Notes: a model not told the origin generated them from the letters alone. DNA of 64,000 bases from Mesorhizobium sp. YM1C-6-2 (GCF_003666685.1 NZ_RCIZ01000001.1:963254-1027253), one strand, 5' to 3'; numbered from the stretch's first letter, positions 8,187 through 19,277 are shown. Numbers and translations are program-made.

Positions 8187-8267
8187 CGTTCGGATATCCT
8201 GAACGGGTTCCACGGTGGAAGGAGCTGCCAACCCATTGAAATTAAAGGGCTGGCATGCCCGGCGTAG

Positions 8268-8283
8268 TTAACCGGCATTTAAC
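8268..8283 (+). promoter_or_regulatory. CtrA-type box upstream of second outer-membrane protein gene
   Basis: TTAA-CCGGCAT-TTAAC is a second exact TTAA-N7-TTAAC site, ending 76 bp before the start at 8359. A shared word ACTATGGTTAA lies beside both boxes (7255-7265 and 8285-8295) and may hold a promoter element. Confidence 0.6.
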
Positions 8284-8358
8284 GACTATGGTTAACAATG
8301 CTTCCTGAAAATGGGTGGGCGGATCAGTTTCCGCCGCGCACTTCGGGGAGCACGCGCC

Positions 8359-9180
8359 ATGAAACTGTCACTCCGCATCGCGCTGTCGCTTGCAGCGCTT
8401 GCGCCATTCGCCGCTGATGCCGCCGACTACGATCCGCCGATTATTGTCGAAGAGGCTCCGGAATATGTTCCGGTTGAAGTCGGCTCCGGTTGGTATCTGC
8501 GCGGCGATGTGAGCTACATCTTCGATTCCAGCATCGATGGGGTCGACTATACTGCATTCGACGGCGTTGACGATGTATCGGCCTCATTCAGGTCTGCGTC
8601 GCTCGATACCGACTTCGCCTGGAGCGGCGGCTTCGGTTACCGTTTTACCGACTACTTCCGTGCCGATGCCACGGTCGAAGGCTTTCGCGCGGACTTCAGC
8701 GGATCGACTTCGAGCGATACACCTTGCCTTGACGATGCGGTGGTCGGGACAGGCTGCCGCTCGACCAACGGCTCCGAAGTCTCCGCCGTCAGCCTCATGG
8801 CTAACGGCTATGTCGATCTCGGTACCTATGTCGGCCTCACGCCCTATGTCGGCGCCGGCCTCGGATACTCGTATCTGAGCTGGAAGGATCTGAGCGACAC
8901 GACCTACTGCGTCGACGGCGGGGCGCTTTGCGCGAGCGACAATGCGGTCGGCGGATCGAACCATCGCGGGCAGGATGGCTGGGCCTTCACCTACGCGCTC
9001 ATGGCCGGCGTCGCCTATGACATCAGCAAGAACTTCAAGCTGGACCTTGGCTACAAATACCGCAACATCGACGGCGGCGACATGTTCGGTTGGGATTCGT
9101 CTGACGAGTTCGGTAACGGATCGCACGGCAACATCGAGACGCATGAGGTCAAAGTCGGCCTGCGTTACGAACTCTGGTAG
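8359..9180 (+). CDS. Outer-membrane beta-barrel protein, second copy type
   Basis: The start at 8359 gives a signal peptide (MKLSLRIALSLAALAPFAADA) and a 273-residue product; the longer open frame upstream is not preferred. Barrel strands include GSGWYLRGDVSYIF, SGGFGYRFTDYFRADATV, LTPYVGAGLGYSY and EVKVGLRYELW, which ends in Trp, a normal BAM-targeting C-terminus. The acidic linker IIVEEAPEYVPVEVG after the signal resembles that of its upstream neighbour, so the pair are probably old paralogues. Four cysteines in two surface loops may form disulphides. Confidence 0.87.
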   Translation: MKLSLRIALSLAALAPFAADAADYDPPIIVEEAPEYVPVEVGSGWYLRGDVSYIFDSSIDGVDYTAFDGVDDVSASFRSASLDTDFAWSGGFGYRFTDYFRADATVEGFRADFSGSTSSDTPCLDDAVVGTGCRSTNGSEVSAVSLMANGYVDLGTYVGLTPYVGAGLGYSYLSWKDLSDTTYCVDGGALCASDNAVGGSNHRGQDGWAFTYALMAGVAYDISKNFKLDLGYKYRNIDGGDMFGWDSSDEFGNGSHGNIETHEVKVGLRYELW

Positions 9181-9205
9181 ACGCATTAAAGTTTGCCTCT
9201 GACGG

Positions 9206-9230
9206 ACGGCGGGCTCGGCCCGCCGTTTTT
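9206..9230 (+). terminator. Rho-independent terminator
   Basis: ACGGCGGGC, loop TCG, GCCCGCCGT followed by TTTT, 26 bp after the outer-membrane protein stop. Confidence 0.88.
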
Positions 9231-9273
9231 CATTATGCGACCGAGTGTCCGGCTTGCGACAAAAACAATCCTC

Positions 9274-9302
9274 TTGACGCCCTGGCCTGCAGGGAATATC
9301 GC
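9274..9302 (+). promoter_or_regulatory. Candidate sigma-70 promoter of serC
   Basis: TTGACG, 17 bp, TATCGC (or AATATC at 15 bp). Transcription would begin near 9308, just before the leader hairpins. Confidence 0.5.
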
Positions 9303-9315
9303 CGTCCGTGGGACA

Positions 9316-9358
9316 CTCCTCCCCAACGAGGAGCTTTCTATCTGGAAGGATAGCCACG
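9316..9358 (+). promoter_or_regulatory. Probable serC RNA motif (cis-regulatory leader)
   Basis: Two short hairpins lie directly before serC: CTCCTC(9316-9321)/GAGGAG(9328-9333) and CTATC(9338-9342)/GATAG(9349-9353). The second holds the ribosome site GGAAGGA in its loop and stem. A conserved serC motif is known upstream of serC in alphaproteobacteria. The position and two-hairpin layout fit, but I could not align it to the covariance model. Its ligand is unknown to me. Confidence 0.55.
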
Positions 9359-10531
9359 ATGACGACTACCAAGCCCGGACTCCGTCCGGCGAACCCCAAT
9401 TTTTCTTCAGGACCCTGCGCTAAACGTCCCGGCTGGTCGCCGGAGGCGCTGAAGAATGCGCCCCTCGGGCGTTCCCACCGTGCAAAGATCGGCAAGGCCA
9501 AGCTCGAGCAGGCGATCGACCTCACCCGTGAGGTGCTCCAGGTCCCCGCTGACCATCGCATCGGCATAGTCCCGGCCTCCGACACCGGCGCGGTCGAGAT
9601 GGCAATGTGGTCGCTACTCGGCGAGCGCGGCGTCGACATGGTGGCCTGGGAAAGTTTCGGCGAGGGCTGGGTCACTGATGTGGTGAAGCAGCTGAAGCTA
9701 GCCGACGTGCGGACGATCAAGGCGCCCTACGGCGAGCTGCCTGACCTTGCTTCGATCGATTTCGACCGCGACGTCGTGTTCACCTGGAACGGCACGACCT
9801 CGGGCGTGCGTGTGCCCAACGGCGATTTCATCCCCGCCGATCGCAAGGGCCTGACGATCTGCGACGCCACTTCGGCGGCCTTCGCCCAGAAACTCGATTT
9901 CCAGAAGCTCGATGTCGTCACCTTCTCCTGGCAGAAGGCGCTTGGCGGCGAGGGCGCTCACGGCATGCTGATCCTCAGCCCCCGAGCGGTCGCCCGCCTG
10001 GAAAGCTACAAGCCCGCCTGGCCGCTGCCGAAGATCTTCCGCATGACGTCGAACGGCAAGCTGATCGAGGGCATATTCAAGGGTGAGACGATCAACACGC
10101 CTTCGATGCTCTGCGTCGAGGACTACATCGACGCGCTCAACTGGGCGAAGTCGATCGGCGGACTGGAACAACTCGTCTCGCGCGCCGACTCCAACACCAG
10201 GGTGATTTCGGATTGGGTGGCGAAGACACCCGCCGTCGACTTCCTGGCGACTGTCGAAAACACGCGGTCCAACACTTCCGTTTGCCTGCGCTTCGCCGAT
10301 CCCGCGGTCGCCAATCTCGACGATGCCGGCCAGCAGGCTTTCGTGAAAGGCTTCGTCGCGCTGCTCGAGGCCGAGAAGGTCGCTTTCGATATCGCCGGCT
10401 ATCGCGATGCGCCGCCCGGCCTGCGCATCTGGTGCGGTGCGACCGTCGAAACCTCCGACGTCGCGGCGCTGATGCCTTGGCTCGACTGGGCCTACGCGAC
10501 GCAGAAGGCCGCGCTCAAAGCCGCGGCCTGA
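9359..10531 (+). CDS. serC: Phosphoserine aminotransferase
   Basis: This PLP enzyme of serine synthesis converts 3-phosphohydroxypyruvate and glutamate to phosphoserine. The 390-residue product starts [20 protein letters not shown], the alphaproteobacterial form. It carries CDATSAAF (Asp169 for the pyridine nitrogen) and the Schiff-base lysine in SWQK193ALGGEGAHG. The start follows GGAAGGA within the leader hairpin. serA lies 55 bp downstream, so the first two steps of the serine branch are likely co-expressed. Confidence 0.97.
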   Translation: MTTTKPGLRPANPNFSSGPCAKRPGWSPEALKNAPLGRSHRAKIGKAKLEQAIDLTREVLQVPADHRIGIVPASDTGAVEMAMWSLLGERGVDMVAWESFGEGWVTDVVKQLKLADVRTIKAPYGELPDLASIDFDRDVVFTWNGTTSGVRVPNGDFIPADRKGLTICDATSAAFAQKLDFQKLDVVTFSWQKALGGEGAHGMLILSPRAVARLESYKPAWPLPKIFRMTSNGKLIEGIFKGETINTPSMLCVEDYIDALNWAKSIGGLEQLVSRADSNTRVISDWVAKTPAVDFLATVENTRSNTSVCLRFADPAVANLDDAGQQAFVKGFVALLEAEKVAFDIAGYRDAPPGLRIWCGATVETSDVAALMPWLDWAYATQKAALKAAA

Positions 10532-10586
10532 CCCTCAATCATCATTTTTATCGGGCTGCTTCGGTGGCCAATGCAAGGACAAGACC

Positions 10587-12185
10587 ATGCCTCGCGTACT
10601 CGTTTCCGACAAGCTTTCGCCGACGGCCGTCCAGATATTCAAGGATCGCGGCGTCGAGGTCGACTATCTTCCCGATGTCGGTCCCGACAAGGAGAAGATG
10701 CTCGAAATAATCGGCCAGTATGACGGCCTCGCCATTCGTTCCGCCACCAAGGTGACCGAGAAGCTGATCGCTGCGGCGACCAACCTCAAGGTGATTGGCC
10801 GCGCCGGCATCGGCGTCGACAATGTCGACATTCCGGCGGCGTCGCGGAAGGGCATCATCGTGATGAACACGCCCTTTGGCAACTCGATCACCACCGCCGA
10901 GCATGCCGTCGCCATGATGTTCGCACTGGCGCGCCAACTGCCGGAGGCGAACGCCTCGACCAAGGCCGGCAAGTGGGAGAAGAACCGCTTCATGGGCGTC
11001 GAGATCACCGGCAAGACGCTCGGCGTGATCGGTTGCGGCAATATCGGCTCGATCGTCGCCACGCGTGGCGTGGGCCTCAAGATGCATGTCGTTGCCTTCG
11101 ACCCCTTCCTTTCGGAAGCCCGCGCTTCCGAGCTTGGCGTCGAGAAAGTCGAACTGGACCAGCTTCTGGCCCGCGCGGACTTCATCACGCTGCACACGCC
11201 GCTGACCGACAAGACGAGGAACATCATCAACGCCGACTCGATCGCGAAGATGAAGAAGGGCGTCTACATCATCAACTGCGCGCGCGGCGAACTGATCGTC
11301 GAGGCCGATCTCGTCGCTGCCCTGAAAAGCGGCAAGGTCGCGGGCGCCGCGATCGACGTGTTTCCGGTGGAGCCAGCGAAATCCAGCCCCTATTTCGAGC
11401 TGGAGAATGTTGTGGCGACACCGCATCTCGGTGCCGCGACGACCGAGGCACAGGAGAATGTCGCTCTCCAGGTCGCCGAACAGATGTCGGACTACCTCAT
11501 CAAAGGCGCGGTCTCCAACGCCATCAACATGCCCTCGATCACCGCCGAGGAAGCGCCGCGGCTAAAACCCTTCGTCAAGCTGGCCGAGGTGCTGGGATCG
11601 TTCGTCGGGCAAGTGACAGAAGACCCGATCAAGGAAGTGGAGATCATCTTCGACGGCGCCACCGCGCAGATGAACACGCGCGCCCTGATCAGCGCCGCGC
11701 TCGCCGGGCTGATCCGGCCGCAGGTCGCCGACGTCAACATGGTGTCGGCGCCGATCATGGCCAAAGAGCGAGGCATCATGCTGTCGGAGGTCAAGCGCGA
11801 CAAGTCGGGCGTGTTCGACGGCTACATCATGCTGAAGGTGACGACCGAGCACATCACGCGCACGATCGCAGGCACCTGCTTTTCCGACGGCAAGCCGCGT
11901 TTCATCCAGATCAAGGGAATCAACCTCGACGCCGAGGTTGGCCAGCACATGCTCTACACGACCAACGCGGATGCGCCGGGCATTATCGGCCTGCTCGGCA
12001 CGCTCTGCGGCGAGAACGGCGTCAACATCGCCAACTTCCAGCTCGGCCGCAACCGCCCCGGCGGCGACGCCATCGCGCTGCTCTACCTCGACGCTCCCTT
12101 CCCGGAGAATGTGCTTGCCCAGGTGCGGGCGCATGAAGCGATCGATTCCGCCAAGCGGCTGCAGTTCGACGTGGGAGTAATGTGA
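10587..12185 (+). CDS. serA: D-3-phosphoglycerate dehydrogenase
   Basis: This NAD-dependent oxidation of 3-phosphoglycerate commits carbon to serine. The 532-residue long form has the Rossmann motif GVIGCGNIGS at 146-155. Catalytic Arg233 (NCARG), Glu262 and His280 (TPHLGAAT) are visible. An intervening ASB-type domain and a C-terminal ACT domain from about residue 455 (MLYTTNADAPGIIG) complete it. The ACT domain suggests serine feedback, though not all long forms respond. It is co-oriented with serC. Confidence 0.97.
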   Translation: MPRVLVSDKLSPTAVQIFKDRGVEVDYLPDVGPDKEKMLEIIGQYDGLAIRSATKVTEKLIAAATNLKVIGRAGIGVDNVDIPAASRKGIIVMNTPFGNSITTAEHAVAMMFALARQLPEANASTKAGKWEKNRFMGVEITGKTLGVIGCGNIGSIVATRGVGLKMHVVAFDPFLSEARASELGVEKVELDQLLARADFITLHTPLTDKTRNIINADSIAKMKKGVYIINCARGELIVEADLVAALKSGKVAGAAIDVFPVEPAKSSPYFELENVVATPHLGAATTEAQENVALQVAEQMSDYLIKGAVSNAINMPSITAEEAPRLKPFVKLAEVLGSFVGQVTEDPIKEVEIIFDGATAQMNTRALISAALAGLIRPQVADVNMVSAPIMAKERGIMLSEVKRDKSGVFDGYIMLKVTTEHITRTIAGTCFSDGKPRFIQIKGINLDAEVGQHMLYTTNADAPGIIGLLGTLCGENGVNIANFQLGRNRPGGDAIALLYLDAPFPENVLAQVRAHEAIDSAKRLQFDVGVM

Positions 12186-12277
12186 GGTCGACCGACAGAA
12201 TTCTGCGCATCCCTTGACCCGGCGGGACAACCTTGCTTTCAGGGTAGTCGAACAGCAAGTCGAGGGATGAACAGACG

Positions 12278-13438
12278 ATGTCGAATAGCGAGATTCAGCT
12301 GCCGGCCGATGGAGTTTTTCTGGGTCGCGCGATGGCCGAAGGCTGGGCGCATCCGGCGATCGTCACCGTGCGCGACGGGATGGTTCTCGATATCACGTCC
12401 GGATCAGCGCCGACCTCGCGGGACGTTTGCGAGCAAGCCGACCCGGCCGGCTACGTGGCGAGCGCCGAGGGAAGGCCGATTGGAACGCTCTCCGATATCG
12501 CTGCGAACAGCTTTGCGGATAAGCATGATCGGACGCGGCCCTACCTTCTTTCGCCGGTCGACCTCCAGGCCGTGAAGGCCGCCGGCGTCACCTTCGTCGT
12601 ATCGCTTCTGGAACGCGTCATCGAGGAGCAGGCGCGCGGCTCGGCCGCAAAGGCCGACGCCATCCGGGCGGATATTGCGGCATTAATCGGCCACGACCTT
12701 TCCAAGCTGAAGCCGGGCTCGGACGAGGCGGCTGGCGTCAAGGCGAAATTGATCGAGCGGGGCGTCTGGTCGCAATATCTCGAAGTCGGCATCGGCCCGG
12801 ACGCAGAAGTCTTCACCAAATGCCAGCCCATGGCATCGGTCGGCTTTGGTGCCGATGTCGGGCTGCACCCGATCTCGACCTGGAACAATCCGGAACCGGA
12901 AGTCGCGGTTATCGCGTCGAGCGAGGGCCGCATCGTCGGCGCCACGCTCGGCAACGACGTCAACCTGCGCGACGTCGAGGGCCGCTCGGCGCTGCTGCTC
13001 GGCAAGGCGAAGGACAACAACGCATCTGCGTCGCTCGGTCCGTTCATTCGCCTGTTCGACAAAGACTTCACGCTCGCCGACGTGAAATCGGCGGTGGTAG
13101 GGTTGAAGGTCGAGGGCGAGGACGGCTTCGTTCTCGACGGACAGAGTTCGATGGCGGAGATCAGCAGGTCGCCCGAAGAGCTGGTCGCATCGGCCATAGG
13201 TCCGCATCATCAGTATCCGGACGGACTTGCCCTCTATCTCGGCACCATGTTCGCGCCGGTCAAGGATCGTGGGGAGGCGGGCAAGGGGTTCACGCACAAT
13301 GTCGGCGACATGGTCACCATCTCGTCGGAGAAGCTCGGTGCGCTGGTCAACCGCGTTCGATTGTCGCCGGACTGTGCGCCTTGGACCTACGGCACCAGCC
13401 ACCTTATGCGGGATCTCGCCAAGGCCAGGCTGATCTAG
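12278..13438 (+). CDS. Fumarylacetoacetate hydrolase family protein
   Basis: The 386-residue product has a C-terminal FAH-fold half with NPEPEVAVIASSEGRIVG, LGNDVNLRDVEG, and the later block GLALYLGTMFAP. These carry the metal-binding acids of the family. The roughly 100-residue N-terminal extension matches the long FAH subgroup that includes 2-keto-3-deoxy sugar-acid dehydratases and hydrolases. Substrate cannot be told from sequence. The start follows AGGGATGAACAG. It converges with the DMT transporter with only 1 bp between stops. Confidence 0.85.
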   Translation: MSNSEIQLPADGVFLGRAMAEGWAHPAIVTVRDGMVLDITSGSAPTSRDVCEQADPAGYVASAEGRPIGTLSDIAANSFADKHDRTRPYLLSPVDLQAVKAAGVTFVVSLLERVIEEQARGSAAKADAIRADIAALIGHDLSKLKPGSDEAAGVKAKLIERGVWSQYLEVGIGPDAEVFTKCQPMASVGFGADVGLHPISTWNNPEPEVAVIASSEGRIVGATLGNDVNLRDVEGRSALLLGKAKDNNASASLGPFIRLFDKDFTLADVKSAVVGLKVEGEDGFVLDGQSSMAEISRSPEELVASAIGPHHQYPDGLALYLGTMFAPVKDRGEAGKGFTHNVGDMVTISSEKLGALVNRVRLSPDCAPWTYGTSHLMRDLAKARLI

Positions 13439-13439
13439 T

Positions 13440-14339
13440 TCAGGCTTGGCGGGCCGCGGCTTTGCGTCCGCTCGTCTCGGCGAGCCATATGCCGCCGAGC
13501 ACCAGCGCTAGCGCGATGGCGTGATAGGTATGGAACGCCTCGCTAACCACCACGACCGAAAGCAATGTCCCGAAGACCGGCACGAGGTTGACGAAGAGGC
13601 CGGCGCGGTTCGCGCCGATCAGTTCGACTGCCCGCACGTAGAAGATCTGAGCCAGGATCGACGGGAAGATCACGGTGTAGAGGATGACAGCCCATCCCAT
13701 CGTGTCCGGCATGATGCTGGCGCCGGCCTGCGCCTCAACCAGTGCGAAGGGAACGGATGCGACGAAGGCTCCCGCCGTCAGCGCGATCATCAGGCTCTGC
13801 CAGTGGATGTCCGGCTTGAAGCGTAGCGCTATCGTGTAGCCGGCATAGCCGATGACCGCGCCGATCATCAGCATGTCGCCCACGTTGACATCGAGCGCGA
13901 GAAGCCTGGCCGGGTTGCCATGGCTGGCGGTGAGGGCCACGCCGACCAGCGACACGAGAAAGCCGGTGATCTGCGCCCAGCTGGCGTGAAGCCGGAAGAG
14001 CAGGAAGTTGCCGATGAAGATCAGCATCGGGATACCCGCTTGCTCGATGCTGACATTGATCGCCGAGGTGTAGACCACTGCGGAATAGAGCGCGATGTTG
14101 AAGACCGAGAAGCCGACCGCGCCGAGCGCCATGAGATAGACCGCATGCTGCCGCACCTTCGGCCAGTCGGCCACGAGCCTCGGCCAGCCGATAATGCAAA
14201 GGACAAGGAGCGCGATGCCCCAGCGCCCGGCAGTCAGCAGCATCGGTGAGACATGGCCGATGGCGAGCTTGCCGGCGACGGCGTTGCCGCCCCAGAAAAA
14301 CGTGGTCAGAAGCAGGAGAACGTAGGCGGTCTTGTGCAT
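13440..14339 (-). CDS. EamA/DMT superfamily metabolite transporter
   Basis: The 299-residue inner-membrane protein has ten predicted hydrophobic segments in two EamA repeats. The first opens TAYVLLLLTTFFWGGNAVAGK and the second begins near GDMLMIGAVIGYAGYTIAL. The FFWGGN motif in helix 1 is typical of drug/metabolite exporters (RhaT/YdcZ-like). Substrate is unknown. It is transcribed away from purA. Confidence 0.9.
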   Translation of the reverse strand: MHKTAYVLLLLTTFFWGGNAVAGKLAIGHVSPMLLTAGRWGIALLVLCIIGWPRLVADWPKVRQHAVYLMALGAVGFSVFNIALYSAVVYTSAINVSIEQAGIPMLIFIGNFLLFRLHASWAQITGFLVSLVGVALTASHGNPARLLALDVNVGDMLMIGAVIGYAGYTIALRFKPDIHWQSLMIALTAGAFVASVPFALVEAQAGASIMPDTMGWAVILYTVIFPSILAQIFYVRAVELIGANRAGLFVNLVPVFGTLLSVVVVSEAFHTYHAIALALVLGGIWLAETSGRKAAARQA

Positions 14340-14529
14340 GTCCGTCCCGATCGGCGGGTCTCCGGACCTAATCTGCGGGACCGACCAAGTAAAGCACGTG
14401 CAAACCGCGACTTATTGTGTCTGCCGGTTTTGAGCGCAAAGAAATGTCGCGTTCGAAAGGCCTTGTCGCTATAGAGGCCTGTCGTTTGCGTGGGCGGCAC
14501 GCAGGCTTGGAAGATCGAAGGGAAGAATT

Positions 14530-15825
<1,296 letters not shown>

Positions 15826-15841
15826 TTAATGGGCTTCCCGG

Positions 15842-15847
15842 TATAAT
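15842..15847 (+). promoter_or_regulatory. Consensus -10 box before the 15898 gene
   Basis: TATAAT lies 51 bp upstream of the start, in the gap after purA. No good -35 box is found at 16-18 bp, so this is weak evidence. Confidence 0.35.
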
Positions 15848-15897
15848 GCGTTCAAGGACTTAACGCTCGCCGGGAACCGGCTTATAGGTCGATTAGT

Positions 15898-17436
15898 ATG
15901 GCAGATTTCGTAGCGGTTCTGAAAAAGACGCTCGACGGGATGGGCGAAACCACTCCGGCGATACGCGAGCGCGTTTACGAGAAGGCGCGTGCGACGGTAG
16001 CCGCGAAGCTGGCCGCCATCAATCCGCCGCCGCCGCCAAGCGTCGCCGACCGCCAGCGGCGTGCTCTCGAGGACGCTATCGCCTCGGTCGAGAAGGGGTA
16101 TGCCGCGAATTCGGATCCGCTGTCCGAACTCGAGGATGTTTTCGCGTCTCTGAAGAACCCGCAGCCTAAGGCACTGGAGCAACCAGCGGCAAAAACCGGA
16201 GCCTGGCCGAAGGCCACGCCCGCGCCGGCCGCTCCTCGTCCTGCCGCCCCGGCCGCGTCCCGGGCTGCCGAACCGGCACCCAGGAGGGCACCGGCCCCGC
16301 CTCCTCCTCCCACACCCGCACGCCAGCAGGCTCCGGTCGCTGCGGCCGCGGAACCTGTCGATCTTGGTGCGGACGACGCGCCTGAGGAATTCACCCGGCA
16401 TCGGCCGGACGCAGTGCGCAAACGCAACTACGGACCGCTGCTGGTCGCTGCGGTGATGCTCGCAGTCGTTGCCGGCGGCGGCTATGGCATATGGCTTAAT
16501 CGCGACGCCTTTGGCGCCATGATCGGCCTCGGCGGTGATGCCGAAACGGTAGTGACCACGCCTTTGGTGACGGAGCCGGCGGAGGCGACGCCTGCGGCGG
16601 AAGCGCCGGCTGGGACGACCAGCGAAACCCCCAAATTCACCCAGCGCCTAACGCCCGAAGGCACCGAGACGGATCCCGGCCCCGCCAACGGCGAAGCGAC
16701 CATTGGCGAAGGTACGTCGGTGGCTACGCTGACCCAGCCGCCGGGTGCGACGCCGCCGATCGGGGCGCAGCCTGGCCAGACGCCTGGCGAAGAGGCTATT
16801 CCCGGGGCTTCGGACGAAGCGGCTGCAGGTGCTGCGCCCGATTCGGGGCTCGCCGTCGGCCAGAAAGCGATCTTCTACGAGGAGCGCACCAGCGCGTCGG
16901 AAGGCTCTGCCGAGCCCGGCTCGATCGTCTGGTCGCTGGTGCAGGAATCGCCCGGCAACAATCTGCCGCCCGAACCGGCGATCCGCGCCGAAGCGACCAT
17001 TCCCGGCAAGGACGTGCAATTGCGCATGACGATCAAGCGCAATGCCGATCAGTCGCTGCCGGCCAGCCACATCATCGAGATGATCTTCCTGACGCCCGAG
17101 GGCTTCCCCGGCGGCGGCATCGAGAACATCCTGCGAGTCGCCATGAAGGGGTCCGAGCAGGAGGCGGGCAACCCGCTGATCGGCATCCCCGCCAAGATCG
17201 CCGACGGCTTCTTCCTGGTGGCGCTGAATGACAGCAAGGCTGAAAGCCAGGCCAATCTGACGCTGCTGCGTCGCCAAAGCTGGATCGACATTCCGGTGGT
17301 CTATAAATCCGGCCGCCGCGCGCTCTTCACGATGGAAAAGGGCATCCCTGGGGACAAGGTGTTCGACGAAGCCTTGAAGGCCTGGGCCGCCGCGAGCGCA
17401 GGTTCGGAAGCCGCACCGGCCGATCAACCAGGTTGA
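15898..17436 (+). CDS. Conserved rhizobial single-pass membrane protein, unknown function
   Basis: The 512-residue product has four visible parts. There is a charged cytosolic N-terminus (1-90), then an Ala/Pro-rich linker (about 91-150) with runs of prolines, one membrane helix at 180-200 (PLLVAAVMLAVVAGGG), and an Ala/Thr/Glu-rich stretch to about 310. It ends with a folded periplasmic C-terminal domain (about 315-495) containing KAIFYEERTSA, LRMTIKRNADQSLPASH and GRRALFTMEKG. I do not recognise the domain. It follows purA in the same direction. Length and codon use look like a real gene. Confidence 0.85.
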   Translation: MADFVAVLKKTLDGMGETTPAIRERVYEKARATVAAKLAAINPPPPPSVADRQRRALEDAIASVEKGYAANSDPLSELEDVFASLKNPQPKALEQPAAKTGAWPKATPAPAAPRPAAPAASRAAEPAPRRAPAPPPPPTPARQQAPVAAAAEPVDLGADDAPEEFTRHRPDAVRKRNYGPLLVAAVMLAVVAGGGYGIWLNRDAFGAMIGLGGDAETVVTTPLVTEPAEATPAAEAPAGTTSETPKFTQRLTPEGTETDPGPANGEATIGEGTSVATLTQPPGATPPIGAQPGQTPGEEAIPGASDEAAAGAAPDSGLAVGQKAIFYEERTSASEGSAEPGSIVWSLVQESPGNNLPPEPAIRAEATIPGKDVQLRMTIKRNADQSLPASHIIEMIFLTPEGFPGGGIENILRVAMKGSEQEAGNPLIGIPAKIADGFFLVALNDSKAESQANLTLLRRQSWIDIPVVYKSGRRALFTMEKGIPGDKVFDEALKAWAAASAGSEAAPADQPG

Positions 17437-17451
17437 TCGGCCCCTTGGTAG

Positions 17452-19269
17452 CTAGCCCTCCAGCTCTTCCCTGAGCATTTCGAGTTCCAGCCATTCCTCT
17501 TCCATCGCCGCCAGCGACTGCCGTTCCTGGTCGAGTGCGGCGATGGTCTTGGCGAAAGATGCCGGATTCTTTTCGTAGAAGTTCGGATCGGCGAGCTGGT
17601 TCTCAAGCGTCTGTATGGAGGCGGACACGGCGGCCATCTTGTTAGGCAGCGTTTCCAGGGCGAATTTCTGCTTGTAGGACAGTTTTTTCGCAGGCGCTTT
17701 TGGCTGGGCGGAGGCTTCGGGCGTGGCCTTGGACGAGGTCTCCTGTTGGCCGCCGCGCGCCTTCCGGTCCTCCAACCTTGTTCCGCCGCGTTGCGCTAGC
17801 ATGTCCGAATAGCCGCCGGCATATTCCACCCAGCGGCCGCCGCCATCCGGCGCGATGATGCTGGTCACCGTGCGGTCGAGGAAGTCGCGGTCGTGGCTGA
17901 CGAGGAGCACCGTGCCAGCGAATCCCGCCACGAGTTCCTGCAGCAGTTCCAACGTTTCCATGTCGAGGTCGTTGGTAGGCTCGTCGAGCACCAACAGATT
18001 GGCCGGCCGCGACAGCACGCGTGCTAGGATCAGGCGCGCTCTTTCGCCGCCGGACAATTCACGGACCGGCGTCCGCGCATTCTCCGCCTTGAACAGGAAA
18101 TCCTTCATGTAGGAGACGACGTGACGCTCCTCGCCGTTCACGACGACGGTCTCGCCGCGCCCGTCGGTCAGGAAATGCGCCAGCGTCTCGTTGGGATCGA
18201 CGGCCGCGCGCTTCTGGTCGAGGGTAGCGATCTCGAGATTGACGCCAAGTCGCACCGTGCCGGAGTCCGGCTCGATCTCTCCGGTCAGCATCTTCAGGAG
18301 CGTTGTCTTTCCGGCGCCGTTCGGCCCGACAAGGCCGATCCGGTCGCCCCGCTGGATACGCGTAGAAAAGTCCTTCACGACAGTGAGATCGCCAAAGCTC
18401 TTGGAGATGGACTTCGCCTCGATCACCAGCTTGCCGGATTCGGCTGCGTCGCTCGCCGTCATCGTGGCTACGCCCTCAGCGCCACGATGCCCGCGGAACT
18501 TCTTGCGCATCGCCTGCAATTCGCCGAGCCGGCGCATGTTGCGCTTGCGCCGCGCGGTGACGCCATAGCGCAGCCAATGCTCCTCGCGCACGATCTGGCG
18601 ACCGAGCTTGTGCTGCTCGCGCTCCTCCTCCTCGAGGATCGTGTCCCGCCATTCCTCGAAATGCGCAAAGCCCTTGTCCAGACGCCGGGTCTGGCCGCGG
18701 TCGAGCCAGACGGTCGCCTTGCTGACCCGCTCCAGGAAACGGCGGTCGTGGGAGATCACGACGAGGGCGGACGACGAGCGTGCAAGTTCGTCCTCCAGCC
18801 ATTCGATCACCGACAGATCAAGGTGGTTCGTCGGCTCGTCGAGCAGCAATATGTCCGGTTTCGGCGCCATGACCCGGGCAAGGGCGGCCCGGCGCGCCTC
18901 GCCGCCGGACAGCTCGTCCGGCTTCTCGTCGCCGCTCAGGCCGAGATGTTCAAGCAGATAGGTCGCGCGGTGCGGGTCGTCGGCGGGACCGAGCCCGGCC
19001 TCGACGTAGGCGCGGGTGGTTGCAAAGCCTTCCATGTCAGGCATTTGCGGCAGGTAGCGCACCGTGGCGGAGGGATGGCGGAAGACCTTTCCGTCCTGCG
19101 GTTCGATCAGGCCGGCGGCGATCTTGAGCAGCGTCGACTTGCCCGAGCCATTGCGGCCGACCAGGGCGATGCGGTCGCCCGTCGAAACCGATAGTTCTGC
19201 GCCTTCGAGCAGCGGCGTGCCGCCGAAGGTCAGCGTGATGCCGTCCAGCGTCAGGAGTGGAGGAGCCAT
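17452..19269 (-). CDS. ABC-F family ATPase (Uup/EttA type)
   Basis: The 605-residue protein has two ABC cassettes on one chain and no membrane part. The first carries GRNGSGKST with signature LSGGEARR and Walker B DILLLDEPTNHLD; the second carries GPNGAGKTT, LSGGERAR and LLVLDEPTNDLD. The linker is basic. A C-terminal coiled coil (last about 80 residues, KLSYKQKFALE onward) is typical of Uup. ABC-F proteins act on ribosomes. The ATG at 19269 (MAPPLLTL) is the sensible start; the longer frame overlaps the kinase gene upstream. Confidence 0.95.
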   Translation of the reverse strand: MAPPLLTLDGITLTFGGTPLLEGAELSVSTGDRIALVGRNGSGKSTLLKIAAGLIEPQDGKVFRHPSATVRYLPQMPDMEGFATTRAYVEAGLGPADDPHRATYLLEHLGLSGDEKPDELSGGEARRAALARVMAPKPDILLLDEPTNHLDLSVIEWLEDELARSSSALVVISHDRRFLERVSKATVWLDRGQTRRLDKGFAHFEEWRDTILEEEEREQHKLGRQIVREEHWLRYGVTARRKRNMRRLGELQAMRKKFRGHRGAEGVATMTASDAAESGKLVIEAKSISKSFGDLTVVKDFSTRIQRGDRIGLVGPNGAGKTTLLKMLTGEIEPDSGTVRLGVNLEIATLDQKRAAVDPNETLAHFLTDGRGETVVVNGEERHVVSYMKDFLFKAENARTPVRELSGGERARLILARVLSRPANLLVLDEPTNDLDMETLELLQELVAGFAGTVLLVSHDRDFLDRTVTSIIAPDGGGRWVEYAGGYSDMLAQRGGTRLEDRKARGGQQETSSKATPEASAQPKAPAKKLSYKQKFALETLPNKMAAVSASIQTLENQLADPNFYEKNPASFAKTIAALDQERQSLAAMEEEWLELEMLREELEG

Positions 19270-19277
19270 TCGTCTGT

